From positions 4,092,001 through 4,156,000 of the forward strand of contig NC_010170.1 in the NCBI RefSeq assembly GCF_000067205.1: 64,000 bases of DNA, given 5' to 3'. How positions within the stretch are numbered: position 1 is the first letter of the stretch; each line of letters begins with the position of its first letter. The notes under the pieces are model-generated. The model was not told the origin of the DNA and ran no database searches. It saw only the letters and a list, made by a program, of their open reading frames with translations. This DNA is from Bordetella petrii. GTDB taxonomy: Bacteria; Pseudomonadota; Gammaproteobacteria; Burkholderiales; Burkholderiaceae_B. Below are positions 25,957 through 35,934 of this stretch, one piece after another. Made by a program: the position numbers and the translations under genes.

Positions 25957-25983
25957 AATCTATGTGCAAATTGCACATAGATT
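25957..25983. promoter_or_regulatory. Perfect 27-bp palindrome between regulator and transport operon
   Basis: AATCTATGTGCAA, one central base, TTGCACATAGATT: two perfect 13-bp arms centred at 25970. It lies 79 bases from the regulator start at 25878 and 30 bases from the SDR start at 26013. Its length and position fit a dimer operator controlling both directions; the regulator at 23863-25878 is the obvious candidate binder (inference). Confidence 0.7.
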
Positions 25984-26012
25984 TGCGCGGGCGCGTCCGT
26001 GACACTGGCGAT

Positions 26013-26834
26013 ATGCCCACCACAGGATACAAACAGGTGCACAACAGCCTCATCGACACGCTGCGGCCCACGCCCGGGCTGCGCGTCCTGGTCACCGCCG
26101 GCGCATCCGGCATCGGCGCCGCCGTGGCCCGCGCCCTGCGCGAGACCGGAGCCCGCGTGCATGTCTGTGACATCGACCGCGCCGCGCTCGACCGCCTGGC
26201 CGCCGAGACACCCGAGATCACCACCACCATGGCCGACGCGTCGGTTCCGCGCGACGTGGACACAGTCTTCGCCGACGTGCAGAACAGCCTTGGCGGGCTG
26301 GACGTGCTGGTGAACAACGTGGGCATCGCCGGGCCGACGGGCCCCGTCGAAAGCCTGCAGGCCGGCGACTGGCAGCGCACGATCGACGTGAACCTGAACA
26401 GCCATTTCTACTTCGCCAGCCGCGCCGTGCCGCTGCTGAAGGCGTCGCGCAACAATCCGTGCCTGATCGCCATGAGTTCGGTGGCGGGCCGGCTGGGCTA
26501 CGCGCTGCGCACGCCCTACGCCTCTACCAAATGGGCCATCGTCGGGTTCATGAAATCGCTGGCTATCGAACTGGGCCCGCACGGCGTGCGGGTCAACGCC
26601 ATTCTTCCCGGCACAGTCGAAGGCGAACGCATGGATGGCGTCATCGGCGCGCGCGCCGCGGCCGCCGGCGTGCCGGTGGAAACCATGCGCAACGAATACC
26701 TGGGCAAGATCTCGCTGCGCCGCATGGTCACCGCCGACGACATCGCCGCCACGGCGCTATTCCTGTGTTCGCCCGCCGCGCGCAACATCACTGGCCAGGC
26801 CATCAGCGTGGACGGCAATATCGAATATCTCTGA
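26013..26834 (+). CDS. Short-chain dehydrogenase/reductase (SDR) family protein
   Basis: A 273-residue Rossmann-fold oxidoreductase. The nucleotide motif is VTAGASGIGAAVA (the usual first Gly of TGxxxGxG is Ala). VLVNNVGIAG replaces NNAG. Catalytic Ser is in MSSVAG and the YxxxK in YASTKWA; the C-terminal NITGQAISVDGN is typical. It leads an operon with a branched-chain-type ABC transporter, a BKACE enzyme and another SDR, and so probably oxidises a hydroxylated intermediate of that pathway. Confidence 0.88.
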   Translation: MPTTGYKQVHNSLIDTLRPTPGLRVLVTAGASGIGAAVARALRETGARVHVCDIDRAALDRLAAETPEITTTMADASVPRDVDTVFADVQNSLGGLDVLVNNVGIAGPTGPVESLQAGDWQRTIDVNLNSHFYFASRAVPLLKASRNNPCLIAMSSVAGRLGYALRTPYASTKWAIVGFMKSLAIELGPHGVRVNAILPGTVEGERMDGVIGARAAAAGVPVETMRNEYLGKISLRRMVTADDIAATALFLCSPAARNITGQAISVDGNIEYL

Positions 26835-26894
26835 ACACCCGGCGCCGGCCCCGCCGGCCCGTTCCATGGCAATCTAAAAAAACAGGAGACAGGC

Positions 26895-28142
26895 ATGAAC
26901 AAACTCGACTTTTCCGCCATTATCGTGGCGTCCACGCTGGGGGCCTGCTGCGCCATGCCCGCCTCGGCGGCGCCGGTCAAGATCGGCCTGGTGGAAACGC
27001 TTTCCGGCCCCCAGGCGTCATCGGGCCAAGCCTACCGCACCGCCGTGCGCTATGTCGTCGACCAGATCAATGCCGCTGGTGGCTGGAACGGCGAACCGGT
27101 GCAACTGCTCGAATACGACAACCAGGGCGGCCCCGCGGGCGCGGCCGACAAGCTCAAGGCGGCTGCCGCCGACGGCGTGCAGATCGTCGTGCAGGGCGCT
27201 TCGTCGGCCATCGGCGGACAAATCACCGAAGACATCCGCAAGCACAACCTGCGCAACCCCGGCAAAGAGATGGTCTACATCAACATGGGCGCCGAGGCGC
27301 TGGAGCTTACCGGCGAAAAGTGCAACTTCTACCACTTCCGCTTTGCCGGCAATGCGCAGGTGCGCACCAAGGCGCTGGTCGAAGGCATGAAGAAAGCCGG
27401 CGCCCTGGGCACCAAGGTGTACGCCATCAACCAGAACTACTCGTGGGGCCAGGACATGCAGCAGGCGATTCTGGACAACCAGAAGCCCGGCGGCTACACG
27501 GTGGTCGAAAAGACCCTGCACGACGTCAACAAGATCCAGGACTTTTCCCCCTACGTCGCCAAAATCGCTTCCTCTGGCGCCGAAACAGTCATTACGGGCA
27601 ACTGGTCCAACGACCTGCTGCTGCTCATGAAGGCATCGAAGGCGGCCGGCCTGAAGGCGCGCTATGGCACGGTGTACCTGGACCAGCCGGGCAACCTCGC
27701 TAACGCGGGCGACCTGGCCGAAGGCAACTTCGTCGTGCACACGTTCAACGCCGAAGCGGGCGACGCGCAAGCCGAGCAATTCGTGCAGGACTACCAGGCC
27801 AAGACCGGCCACATGCCGGTGTTCATCGAGCCGCAAACGGTCTACGGCATGAAGATGGTGGCCGATGCGCTCAAGCGCACCCAGCCCCGGAACGGCGCCC
27901 TGAGCGTGAACGACCTGGCGCTGGCGCTCGAAACCGCGCGCATTCCCACGCCCATGGGTGAAATGAGCATGCGCGCCGCCGATCACCAGGCGCAGTTGCC
28001 CATGGTGGTGTCCACCGTCACGCGCGATGCGCGGCACAAGGTCGACAACACCGACATGGGCTTCAAGCCGGTGCTGCTGCTGACCGCCCAGCAGGCGTCG
28101 ACGCCCGCGCAGGCCAGTTGCAAGATGAAGCGACCCGGTTGA
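26895..28142 (+). CDS. Branched-chain amino acid-type ABC transporter substrate-binding protein
   Basis: A 415-residue periplasmic receptor of the LivJ/Peripla_BP_6 type. Signal peptide about 1-25 (ending MPASA), then VKIGLVETLSGPQASSGQAYRTAVRYVVDQINAAGG-type opening, INQNYSWGQDMQQAIL and VTGNWSNDLLLLMKASKAAG-like segments. It is followed at once by two permease and two ATPase genes, so the transporter is complete. Many such systems carry aromatic or other carboxylates rather than amino acids. Confidence 0.92.
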   Translation: MNKLDFSAIIVASTLGACCAMPASAAPVKIGLVETLSGPQASSGQAYRTAVRYVVDQINAAGGWNGEPVQLLEYDNQGGPAGAADKLKAAAADGVQIVVQGASSAIGGQITEDIRKHNLRNPGKEMVYINMGAEALELTGEKCNFYHFRFAGNAQVRTKALVEGMKKAGALGTKVYAINQNYSWGQDMQQAILDNQKPGGYTVVEKTLHDVNKIQDFSPYVAKIASSGAETVITGNWSNDLLLLMKASKAAGLKARYGTVYLDQPGNLANAGDLAEGNFVVHTFNAEAGDAQAEQFVQDYQAKTGHMPVFIEPQTVYGMKMVADALKRTQPRNGALSVNDLALALETARIPTPMGEMSMRAADHQAQLPMVVSTVTRDARHKVDNTDMGFKPVLLLTAQQASTPAQASCKMKRPG

Positions 28143-28152
28143 GCGCCGCCCC

Positions 28153-29094
28153 ATGGAACAGCTTTTCTTTTCTTTGATGAACGGCGTCATCTACGGACTG
28201 CTGCTCTTCATGGTGTCGGCCGGCCTGACCCTGATCTTCGGCATGATGGGCGTACTGAACTTCGCGCACGCGTCGTTCTACATGCTGGGCGCCTATTTCG
28301 CCTATACGCTGCAGGGCGTGGCGGGATTCTGGCCCGCCGTGGTCGCCGCGCCGTTGTTGGTGGGGCTGATCGGCGTGGTGGTAGAACGCTGCTTCCTGCG
28401 CCGGGTGCACCGCCACGGGCACGCGCACGAGCTGCTGCTGACCTTCGGCCTGTCGTTCATCATCGCAGAGATCATCAAGCTGTTCTACGGCAACTACCCT
28501 GTCGACTATCGCGTCCCGGCTTCGCTGGATTTTGCCGCGTTCGCCATCGGCAGCACCCAGTATCCGTTCTACCGGCTATTGATGGGCGGCATCGCCATCG
28601 CGATGTTCATCGCCATCTACCTGATGCTGACCCGCACGCGCGTGGGCATCGTGGTGCGTTCTGCCATCCACCGCCCCAGCATGGCCGAGGCGCTGGGCCA
28701 CAACGTGCCGCTGGTGTTCATGGGCGTATTCGGCGTGGGCGCGGCGCTGGCCGGGCTGGCTGGCGCCGTGGCGGGCGCCTTCTACACCACCAACCCCAAC
28801 ATGGCCCTGGAACTGGGCGTCATGGTGTTCGTGGTGGTGGTGGTGGGCGGCCTGGGGTCGCTGGTCGGCGCAATGCTGGCATCGCTGCTGATCGGCATCA
28901 TCACCTCGCTGGCCGTCACGGTAGACGCCAGCCTGGCCGACCTGTTCGACCTGTTCGGCGCCGGGGAATGGGCGCGCGGCGTGGGCGGACTGATGACGCT
29001 GAACCTGTCCAGCTTGGCCGCGACGCTGCCTTTCGCGCTGATGCTGCTGATCCTGCTGGTTCGGCCCGGCGGCCTGATGGGCGAGAAAAACTGA
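28153..29094 (+). CDS. Branched-chain amino acid-type ABC transporter permease (LivH-like)
   Basis: A 313-residue inner-membrane protein with about eight hydrophobic helices. It opens FSLMNGVIYGLLLFMVSAGLTLIFGMMGVLNFAHASFYMLG, the LivH signature, and has VVVVGGLGSLVGAMLASLLIG near the end. It starts 10 bases after the receptor gene and ends 4 bases before the LivM-like gene. It forms the membrane channel with the next product. Confidence 0.93.
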   Translation: MEQLFFSLMNGVIYGLLLFMVSAGLTLIFGMMGVLNFAHASFYMLGAYFAYTLQGVAGFWPAVVAAPLLVGLIGVVVERCFLRRVHRHGHAHELLLTFGLSFIIAEIIKLFYGNYPVDYRVPASLDFAAFAIGSTQYPFYRLLMGGIAIAMFIAIYLMLTRTRVGIVVRSAIHRPSMAEALGHNVPLVFMGVFGVGAALAGLAGAVAGAFYTTNPNMALELGVMVFVVVVVGGLGSLVGAMLASLLIGIITSLAVTVDASLADLFDLFGAGEWARGVGGLMTLNLSSLAATLPFALMLLILLVRPGGLMGEKN

Positions 29095-29098
29095 AGCC

Positions 29099-30379
29099 AT
29101 GAGAAAAACCCTGATCGCCTGCCTGGCGGGCGCCCTCGTGCTGGCGGCGCTGCCGTTCCTGCTATCGCAAGGCCTGCTCAATGCGGCCATCCAGATGCTG
29201 ATCGCCGCCCTGTTCGCCAGCGCCTACAACTTGCTGTGCGGACAGGCTGGCATGCTGTCTTTCGGGCACGCGGCCTACTTCGGCGTGGGCGCCTTCGCCA
29301 CCGTGCACGCCATGAACGCCGTGGGCGGCGCGGGCCTGCTGCCCACGCCCCTGATGCCGCTGGCTGGCGCGGTGGGCGGCCTGGTCTTTGGCGGCATCGC
29401 CGGCTGGTTCGCCACCCAGCGCAGCGGCACCTATTTCGCCATGATCACCCTGGCCATCGCCGAACTGGTGCACTCGCTGGCGCCGCACCTGAAAGGCATC
29501 TTCGGCGGCGAGGCGGGCATATCGACCATGCGCATGCCCGCGTGGGGCTTCGATTTCGGCTCGACCACGCAGGTGTACTACCTGACACTGGCCTGGGTGC
29601 TGGCCGCCATGACGCTGCTGTTTTTGTATACGCGCACGCCCTTGGGCAGGTTGACGCTGGGGCTGCGCGAAAACAGCCACCGGCTGAAGTTCCTGGGCTA
29701 CAACGTGCACGGCCTGAGCACGCTGGTATTCGCCATATCGGCCATGTTCTCCGGCATGGCGGGCGGGCTGCAGGTGCTGTCCAACGAGTCTGCCAACTAT
29801 GTCGTGTTCGATGCCTCGCTGTCGGCCGCCGCTGTGCTCAACGCCTATATCGGCGGCGTGCAAGTGTTCCTGGGGCCTGCGTTCGGCGCGGCGCTGATGA
29901 CCTTCTTCGGCTATGCCATTTCCGACCTGACGCGCTCATGGCTGCTTTACCAGGGCATCCTGTTCGTGCTGGTCATGATGTTCCTGCCCACCGGCCTGAC
30001 CGGGCTGATCGCCATAGTCGGGCGCCTGCGCGAACGCCACCGGCTGGGCCGCCTGGCGCCGCTGTTCCTGCTGGCTATCGGCTGCGCCGTGCTGGGCAGC
30101 GCCGCGACCGTATTCACCATAGAGCTGCTGCAGCGGCTGTTCTCGCAGGAATATCGCGCGCTGCTGCAAGCCTCCGCCGGCGGCGCCTGGCCCCCCGTGG
30201 CGCTGTTCGACCACGCATGGCAGCCCGCGTCCGCCGCCACCTGGGGCGTGCCGCTGCTGCTGTTCGGCGCGGCCGGGCTGATGTTCTGGCGCTGCCGCCG
30301 GCTGCTGGACACCCTGGCCGGCGACGAGGCGTCCGCCCACGCCCCGCTACCGGTGCGGCATAGCGAGGAATCGGCATGA
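29099..30379 (+). CDS. Branched-chain amino acid-type ABC transporter permease (LivM-like)
   Basis: A 426-residue membrane protein. ASAYNLLCGQAGMLSFGHAAYFGVGAFA is the LivM motif; TRTPLGRLTLGLRENSHRLKFLGYNVH is the cytoplasmic loop that contacts the ATPases. It is longer than the common LivM: after the usual helices there are about 100 further residues including two extra hydrophobic stretches and a soluble segment. It overlaps the LivG-like gene by four bases. Confidence 0.92.
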   Translation: MRKTLIACLAGALVLAALPFLLSQGLLNAAIQMLIAALFASAYNLLCGQAGMLSFGHAAYFGVGAFATVHAMNAVGGAGLLPTPLMPLAGAVGGLVFGGIAGWFATQRSGTYFAMITLAIAELVHSLAPHLKGIFGGEAGISTMRMPAWGFDFGSTTQVYYLTLAWVLAAMTLLFLYTRTPLGRLTLGLRENSHRLKFLGYNVHGLSTLVFAISAMFSGMAGGLQVLSNESANYVVFDASLSAAAVLNAYIGGVQVFLGPAFGAALMTFFGYAISDLTRSWLLYQGILFVLVMMFLPTGLTGLIAIVGRLRERHRLGRLAPLFLLAIGCAVLGSAATVFTIELLQRLFSQEYRALLQASAGGAWPPVALFDHAWQPASAATWGVPLLLFGAAGLMFWRCRRLLDTLAGDEASAHAPLPVRHSEESA

Positions 30380-31131
30380 GCACTTCCCTACTCACCCTGC
30401 ACGACCTGCGCAAGTCATTCGGCCCCACTGACATCATTCGCGGTGTGGACCTGGAGGTGCGCGAGGGCGAGCGGCACGCGCTGATCGGGCCTAACGGCGC
30501 GGGCAAGTCCACGCTGTTCCATCTGGTGTCCGGCCAGCTGGCGCCCACTTCCGGCGCCATCCGCTTCGAAGGCCGCGACATCGGCGGCCGTCCGCCCCAG
30601 GCGATCAACCGCCTGGGCCTGGCGCGCTCGTTCCAGATCACCAATATTTTTCCCAGGCTGAGCACCTACGAAAACGTGCGCCTGGCGGTCATGCGCGCGC
30701 ACGGCCTGCAGTACGCATTCTGGAAGTTCATTGACCGCGACCGCCGCATACGCGACGAAACCGGACGCCTGCTCGAACTGGTGCGCCTGGCGCCCAAGGC
30801 CGGCGCCATCGCCGGCGAAATGGCGTATTCCGAGCAGCGTTCGCTGGAAATCGCCATGACGCTCGCGTCCAACCCCCGGTTGATTCTGCTGGACGAACCC
30901 ATGGCCGGCATGTCGCACGACGAAACCCAGTACACCGCCCAGCTGATCCGCGAGATTTCGGTCGGACGCACGCTGATGATCGTCGAACACGACATGGACG
31001 TGGTGTTCTCTTTGAGCGACCGCGTCAGCGTCCTGGTCTACGGCCAGGTCATCGCAACCGGAACGCCCACCGAAATCCGCGGCCACGCGGGCGTGCGCGA
31101 AGCCTACCTGGGCGACGAGGCCACTGTATGA
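30376..31131 (+). CDS. ABC transporter ATP-binding protein (LivG-like)
   Basis: A 251-residue ATPase. Walker A is GPNGAGKST, the signature region is MAYSEQRSLEIAMTLASNPRLILLDEP (a degenerate ABC signature YSEQR, as in LivG proteins), followed by Walker B and IVEHDMDVVFSLSDRV with the switch His. Overlaps its neighbours by four bases on both sides. It powers uptake together with the LivF-like subunit. Confidence 0.93.
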   Translation: MSTSLLTLHDLRKSFGPTDIIRGVDLEVREGERHALIGPNGAGKSTLFHLVSGQLAPTSGAIRFEGRDIGGRPPQAINRLGLARSFQITNIFPRLSTYENVRLAVMRAHGLQYAFWKFIDRDRRIRDETGRLLELVRLAPKAGAIAGEMAYSEQRSLEIAMTLASNPRLILLDEPMAGMSHDETQYTAQLIREISVGRTLMIVEHDMDVVFSLSDRVSVLVYGQVIATGTPTEIRGHAGVREAYLGDEATV

Positions 31132-31850
31132 GCACTGCCGATACCCCCTTGCTGGGCGTGGAAAACCTGCACGCCCACTACGGAAAAAGCCACGTCCTGC
31201 ACGGCGTCGACCTGCGGGTCGGGCAGGGCGAGGTCGTCAGCCTGGTGGGCCGCAACGGCGTGGGGCGCTCTACCACCATGAAAGCCATCATGGGCCTGGT
31301 GCCGCCCAGCTCCGGCCGCGTGCGGCTGCGCGGGCGCGACCTGGCGGGCGCCCGCCCCTATGCCATCTGCCGCGCCGGCATTGCCTATGTGCCGGAAGAA
31401 CGCGAGGTCTTTGCCAACCTCACCGTGGACGAAAATCTGCGCATGGGCCAGCAGCCTGCCGTGCCCGGCGCGCATCGCTGGACCGTCGAGCAGATGTTCG
31501 ACTACTTCCCGCGCCTGAAAGAACGGCGTGGCACCAAGGCGGGCAGCCTGTCGGGCGGCGAGCAGCAGATGCTGACCATCTGCCGCTCGCTGCTGGGCAA
31601 TCCGCTGGTGATGTTGATCGACGAACCCACCGAAGGCCTGGCCCCGCGCATCGTGGCCCAGGTGGGCGAGTGCATCCAGGACATGCATCGCAAGGGCGTC
31701 TCGGTGCTGCTGGTCGAGCAGAAGCTGACCATCGCGCTGAAAGTCTCGACGCGCGTGTGCGTCATGGGTCACGGCCGCATCGTTTTCGAGGGCGCGCCGC
31801 ATGAACTGAGCTCGAACGAGGCCCTGGTCGCGCAATGGCTGGCCGTTTAA
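31128..31850 (+). CDS. ABC transporter ATP-binding protein (LivF-like, Walker A Lys replaced by Arg)
   Basis: A 240-residue ATPase of the LivF type. The P-loop reads GRNGVGRSTT, with Arg47 where the nucleotide-binding Lys is expected. The rest is normal: LSGGEQQMLTICRSL (signature), VMLIDEPTEGLAP (Walker B) and LLVEQKLTIALKVS. The LivG-like partner keeps its Lys, so the transporter may use one canonical site, or Arg may substitute. It closes the transporter part of the operon. Confidence 0.92.
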   Translation: MSTADTPLLGVENLHAHYGKSHVLHGVDLRVGQGEVVSLVGRNGVGRSTTMKAIMGLVPPSSGRVRLRGRDLAGARPYAICRAGIAYVPEEREVFANLTVDENLRMGQQPAVPGAHRWTVEQMFDYFPRLKERRGTKAGSLSGGEQQMLTICRSLLGNPLVMLIDEPTEGLAPRIVAQVGECIQDMHRKGVSVLLVEQKLTIALKVSTRVCVMGHGRIVFEGAPHELSSNEALVAQWLAV

Positions 31851-31894
31851 GCACCGGGGCGCCCACCCCCAATCCGCTACCGATGAGATCCAAT

Positions 31895-32836
31895 ATGACA
31901 AACCGCCAAGAGAAGGTCATTATTACCTGCGCCGTCACGGGGTCGGTGCATACGCCGACCATGTCCGAGCACCTGCCGCTGACGCCCGCCCAAATCGCCG
32001 AGCAGGCCATCGAAGCCGCCGAAGCCGGCGCGGCCATCCTGCACCTGCACGCGCGCGATCCGCGCGACGGCCGTCCCACGGCCGACCCCGCTGTGTTCGA
32101 CGAATTCATCCCGCGCATCCGCGACGCGACCGACGCCGTGATCAACATCACCACCGGCGGCAGCACCCGCATGACGCTCGAGGAACGCCTGGCCTACCCT
32201 CTGCGCGCCAAGCCCGAGATGTGCTCGCTGAACATGGGTTCGATGAATTTCTCCATTCATCCGGCTGCGCGGCGCATTTCCGAATGGAAGCACGGCTGGG
32301 AAAAGCCGTACATAGAAGGCATGGAAGACCTCATCTTCCGCAACACCTTCCGCGACATCCGGCACATCCTCAAGGTACTCGGCGAAGAGTGCGGCACGCG
32401 CTTCGAGTTCGAATGCTATGACATGGGGCATTTGTACAACCTGGCGCATTTCGTCGACGAAGGCCTCATCAAAGGCCCGCTCTTCATACAGAGCATCTTC
32501 GGCATCCTGGGCGGCATGGGCCCCGACCCCGAAAACCTGGTGGCCATGAAAACCACCGCCGACCGCCTGTTCGGCCGCGACGGGTACCGCTTCTCGGTGC
32601 TGGGCGCGGGCCGCCATCAGATGCCGCTGGTCACCATGGGCGCCATCCTGGGCGGCAACGTGCGCGTGGGCCTGGAAGACAGCCTGTACCTGGCCCGGGG
32701 ACAACTGGCAAAATCATGCGCGGAACAGGTCGGCAAAATCCGCCGCATCCTGAGCGAGCTTTCACTGGACATAGCCACGCCCGCCGAAGCGCGGGCCATG
32801 CTGGGCCTGAAGGGAGCAGACGCGGTGGCGTTCTGA
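31895..32836 (+). CDS. Beta-keto acid cleavage enzyme (BKACE, DUF849 family)
   Basis: A 313-residue TIM-barrel enzyme of the family of 3-keto-5-aminohexanoate cleavage enzyme (Kce), which condenses a beta-keto acid with acetyl-CoA to give acetoacetate and a new acyl-CoA. KVIITCAVTGSVHTP is the family opening; His50 and His52 in AILHLHARDPRDGRP bind zinc; INITTGGS and FECYDMGHLYNLAHFV are conserved. The substrate varies within the family. The start at 31895 gives the family N-terminus; in-frame starts upstream have no better ribosome site. Confidence 0.92.
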   Translation: MTNRQEKVIITCAVTGSVHTPTMSEHLPLTPAQIAEQAIEAAEAGAAILHLHARDPRDGRPTADPAVFDEFIPRIRDATDAVINITTGGSTRMTLEERLAYPLRAKPEMCSLNMGSMNFSIHPAARRISEWKHGWEKPYIEGMEDLIFRNTFRDIRHILKVLGEECGTRFEFECYDMGHLYNLAHFVDEGLIKGPLFIQSIFGILGGMGPDPENLVAMKTTADRLFGRDGYRFSVLGAGRHQMPLVTMGAILGGNVRVGLEDSLYLARGQLAKSCAEQVGKIRRILSELSLDIATPAEARAMLGLKGADAVAF

Positions 32837-32861
32837 ACCCGGTCGATTTCTAGGAGAATTC

Positions 32862-33761
<900 letters not shown>

Positions 33762-33795
33762 CGCCTTTCATCCGCGCCCACGCGCGCGGCGGCGC

Positions 33796-34776
33796 TCAGC
33801 CTGCGTACTCGCGCGCCAGGCGCACCACCGTCACGCCGGGCTTCAATTGCCGCAGCGACGGCATGATCAAGGTGCAGTTGTCATAGGGCGTGACCACCGG
33901 CGCGCCGTCCGCCCAGCCGATCAGCGACCCGGCCTCGGCCAGGGTTTCCAGTCCCTGCCAGGGCTGCGCGAAGCGCAGGTCCATCGAAGGGGCCACCACG
34001 GCATCGGTCACTTGCAACACGCGCTGCGGGCCGGCGCCGTGGAGGGCGCCGCACGCCTGGTCTGGTGGCGTATCAGGCAGCAGCCAGCCGTCCGGCATGT
34101 CGGTGGCATCGATCACGGCCGACTCGACCAGCATGCGGGCTACCAGATCGCGGGCTGCCAGTCGCGCCGCGGGGTCGCCATGGAAACCGCACTCGATCAA
34201 CAGCGCGCAGGCATCGGCTTGGCCGGGGTCGCCGAAGCGACCGTAATCGCGCATGCGCACGCCGTCCTGGTGGCCGGCGTCCACAATGACATGCCGCGGC
34301 GCGCCCAGCCGGCGCGCCAACGCAATATTGCGTGGCAGCACGCCGGTAAGCAACAGCGGCGCGCCGGGCTCATGCATCGAATGCAGGTCCAGCAGCCAGT
34401 CGGCCCGCTCCACCCACGGCCTCAACGCCGCGCCGCGCCGTCGCTCGCACGAAACGGGGTCATCCAGGCGCTGCGCGCTCCAGACCCGGTTCAGGTCTTC
34501 GTCGACAAACCGCGACGCGTCATGGCGGGCCGAGTCGAAGCGGTCGAACGCCTCAAGGTTGCAGAACGCCAGCGTCAGGCTGCCGCGGCGCGGCCGCAGG
34601 CCCGACGCCAGCAATTCCTTCAATGCCCACGCGCCGCACAGCTCATTGCCGTGCACCAGGGCGGTCACCATCAACGCCCTGCCCGGCGTGCCCGAATCGA
34701 AATGCCACACGCCAGGCGTGCCGGTGTTGCCCGCGCGCTCGGCCGACAGGTCCGGGGCGGAAAGCTGGAATTGCAT
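33796..34776 (-). CDS. Succinylglutamate desuccinylase/aspartoacylase family protein
   Basis: A 326-residue zinc carboxypeptidase-like hydrolase that would cleave an N-acyl amino acid. Zinc ligands are His42 and Glu45 (VHGNE) and His132 (LLDLHSMHEP); Glu195 in LLIECGFHGD is the probable catalytic base; VDEDLNRVW is a family motif. It is 24 bases downstream of a Bug receptor gene on the same strand, so that receptor may bind its substrate. Confidence 0.88.
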   Translation of the reverse strand: MQFQLSAPDLSAERAGNTGTPGVWHFDSGTPGRALMVTALVHGNELCGAWALKELLASGLRPRRGSLTLAFCNLEAFDRFDSARHDASRFVDEDLNRVWSAQRLDDPVSCERRRGAALRPWVERADWLLDLHSMHEPGAPLLLTGVLPRNIALARRLGAPRHVIVDAGHQDGVRMRDYGRFGDPGQADACALLIECGFHGDPAARLAARDLVARMLVESAVIDATDMPDGWLLPDTPPDQACGALHGAGPQRVLQVTDAVVAPSMDLRFAQPWQGLETLAEAGSLIGWADGAPVVTPYDNCTLIMPSLRQLKPGVTVVRLAREYAG

Positions 34777-34800
34777 GATGCGTCGTTTCTCGTGCTGCGG

Positions 34801-35787
34801 TTACTGTGCGTCGATCTGCGCGGCCTTGACCAGCGCGCCGTATTTTTTGGTTTCGTTGGCCTGGTACGCAACCGGGTCGATGCCGGGTTGCGCCAGCACG
34901 CCGCCGGCCTGCTGCAGCTTCGCGCGGAAGTGTTCCGACTGCAGCGTTTGCGCCAGCGCCGCGCGCAGCTTGGCGGCCACCGGCTCGGGCAGGCCCGCGG
35001 GGCCGTACAGGGCGAACCAGACATTGATGTCCACCCCTTCGAAACCCGGGGTTTCGGCCAGGGCGGGAATATCCGGCGCGGCGGGAGAACGCTGCTTCTC
35101 GGTCACGCCCAGCGCCACCACTTTACCGCCCCGCACCTGCGGCAAGCCCGACGACAACACCAGCACGCCGTAGTCGAGCTGGCCGCTCATCAGGTCCGTC
35201 ACCATGGGGGCGACGCCACGATAAGGCACGTGCGCGGCGCGGGTGCCGGTGGACTGGTTGACCATCTCGCCCGCCAGGTGCAGCGCCGTACCCACGCCCG
35301 ACGAGCCGAAGTTGTACGTGCCGGGCTGCGCCGCCCGCAACTTCTGCAGATACTGCTCGGCGGTGGTGACGCCCGATTCTTTGCTGGCGGCCAGCAGCAT
35401 GGGCTGCGAGGCGATCACGCCCAAGGCCGTGAAGTCCTTGGCGCCGTCGTACTTGACGGCCGGATTGACCATGCGGGCAATCACCATTTCGTTGGTCGAC
35501 CCCAGCAACAGGGTGTAGCCGTCAGGCTCGGTGCGCGCCACGCGCTGGGCGCCGATGGTGCCGCCGGCCCCGCCCACGTTCTCGATCACCACGCTTTGCC
35601 CCAGGCGCTTGGCAAGCTCTTCGCCGAACAGGCGGGCAGTAAGGTCTACGCTGCCGCCAGCCGGGTATCCCACCACCAGCGATATCGAGCGCTCGGGGTA
35701 ATCGGCCATTGCGGGCGCCGCAGCAGCGCAGGCAACAATGGAACAGAGCACGACCCTGGTGGCGTGCCGCGACTTGAACAATTTCAT
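34801..35787 (-). CDS. Bug family TTT substrate-binding protein
   Basis: A 328-residue periplasmic receptor. Signal peptide about 1-28 (ending AAPAMA), then YPERSISLVVGYPAGGSVDLTARLFGE and HVPYRGVAPMVTDLMSGQLDYG. GGGAGA-type ribosome site before the ATG. It heads a two-gene unit with the aspartoacylase-like hydrolase. Its 147-base upstream region carries two perfect dyads at 35836-35853 and 35881-35908, and the next gene upstream is a LysR regulator. Confidence 0.92.
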   Translation of the reverse strand: MKLFKSRHATRVVLCSIVACAAAAPAMADYPERSISLVVGYPAGGSVDLTARLFGEELAKRLGQSVVIENVGGAGGTIGAQRVARTEPDGYTLLLGSTNEMVIARMVNPAVKYDGAKDFTALGVIASQPMLLAASKESGVTTAEQYLQKLRAAQPGTYNFGSSGVGTALHLAGEMVNQSTGTRAAHVPYRGVAPMVTDLMSGQLDYGVLVLSSGLPQVRGGKVVALGVTEKQRSPAAPDIPALAETPGFEGVDINVWFALYGPAGLPEPVAAKLRAALAQTLQSEHFRAKLQQAGGVLAQPGIDPVAYQANETKKYGALVKAAQIDAQ

Positions 35788-35835
35788 GATGTCTCCCTTG
35801 GGGGTGCTGAAATGGACGGCGTATCCGTCTCGTTG

Positions 35836-35853
35836 GAATATCGGTGGATATTC
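35836..35853. promoter_or_regulatory. Inverted repeat in the Bug promoter region
   Basis: GAATATC, GGTG, GATATTC: perfect 7-bp arms, 49 bases before the Bug start at 35787. A candidate binding site for the neighbouring LysR regulator (inference). Confidence 0.4.
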
Positions 35854-35880
35854 TCGGGCACCCTTTCAGACATCATGTGC

Positions 35881-35908
35881 CGAATCAGCACATTCGCGTG
35901 CTGATTCG
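35881..35908. promoter_or_regulatory. Inverted repeat downstream of the LysR gene
   Basis: CGAATCAGCAC (35881-35891), six bases, GTGCTGATTCG (35898-35908): perfect 11-bp arms. It lies 27 bases past the LysR stop and 94 bases before the Bug start. No T-run follows on the minus strand, so an operator is more likely than a terminator, though a transcript hairpin is possible. Confidence 0.5.
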
Positions 35909-35934
35909 ATTAAAATTGAGCGAACCCGGCCGAC

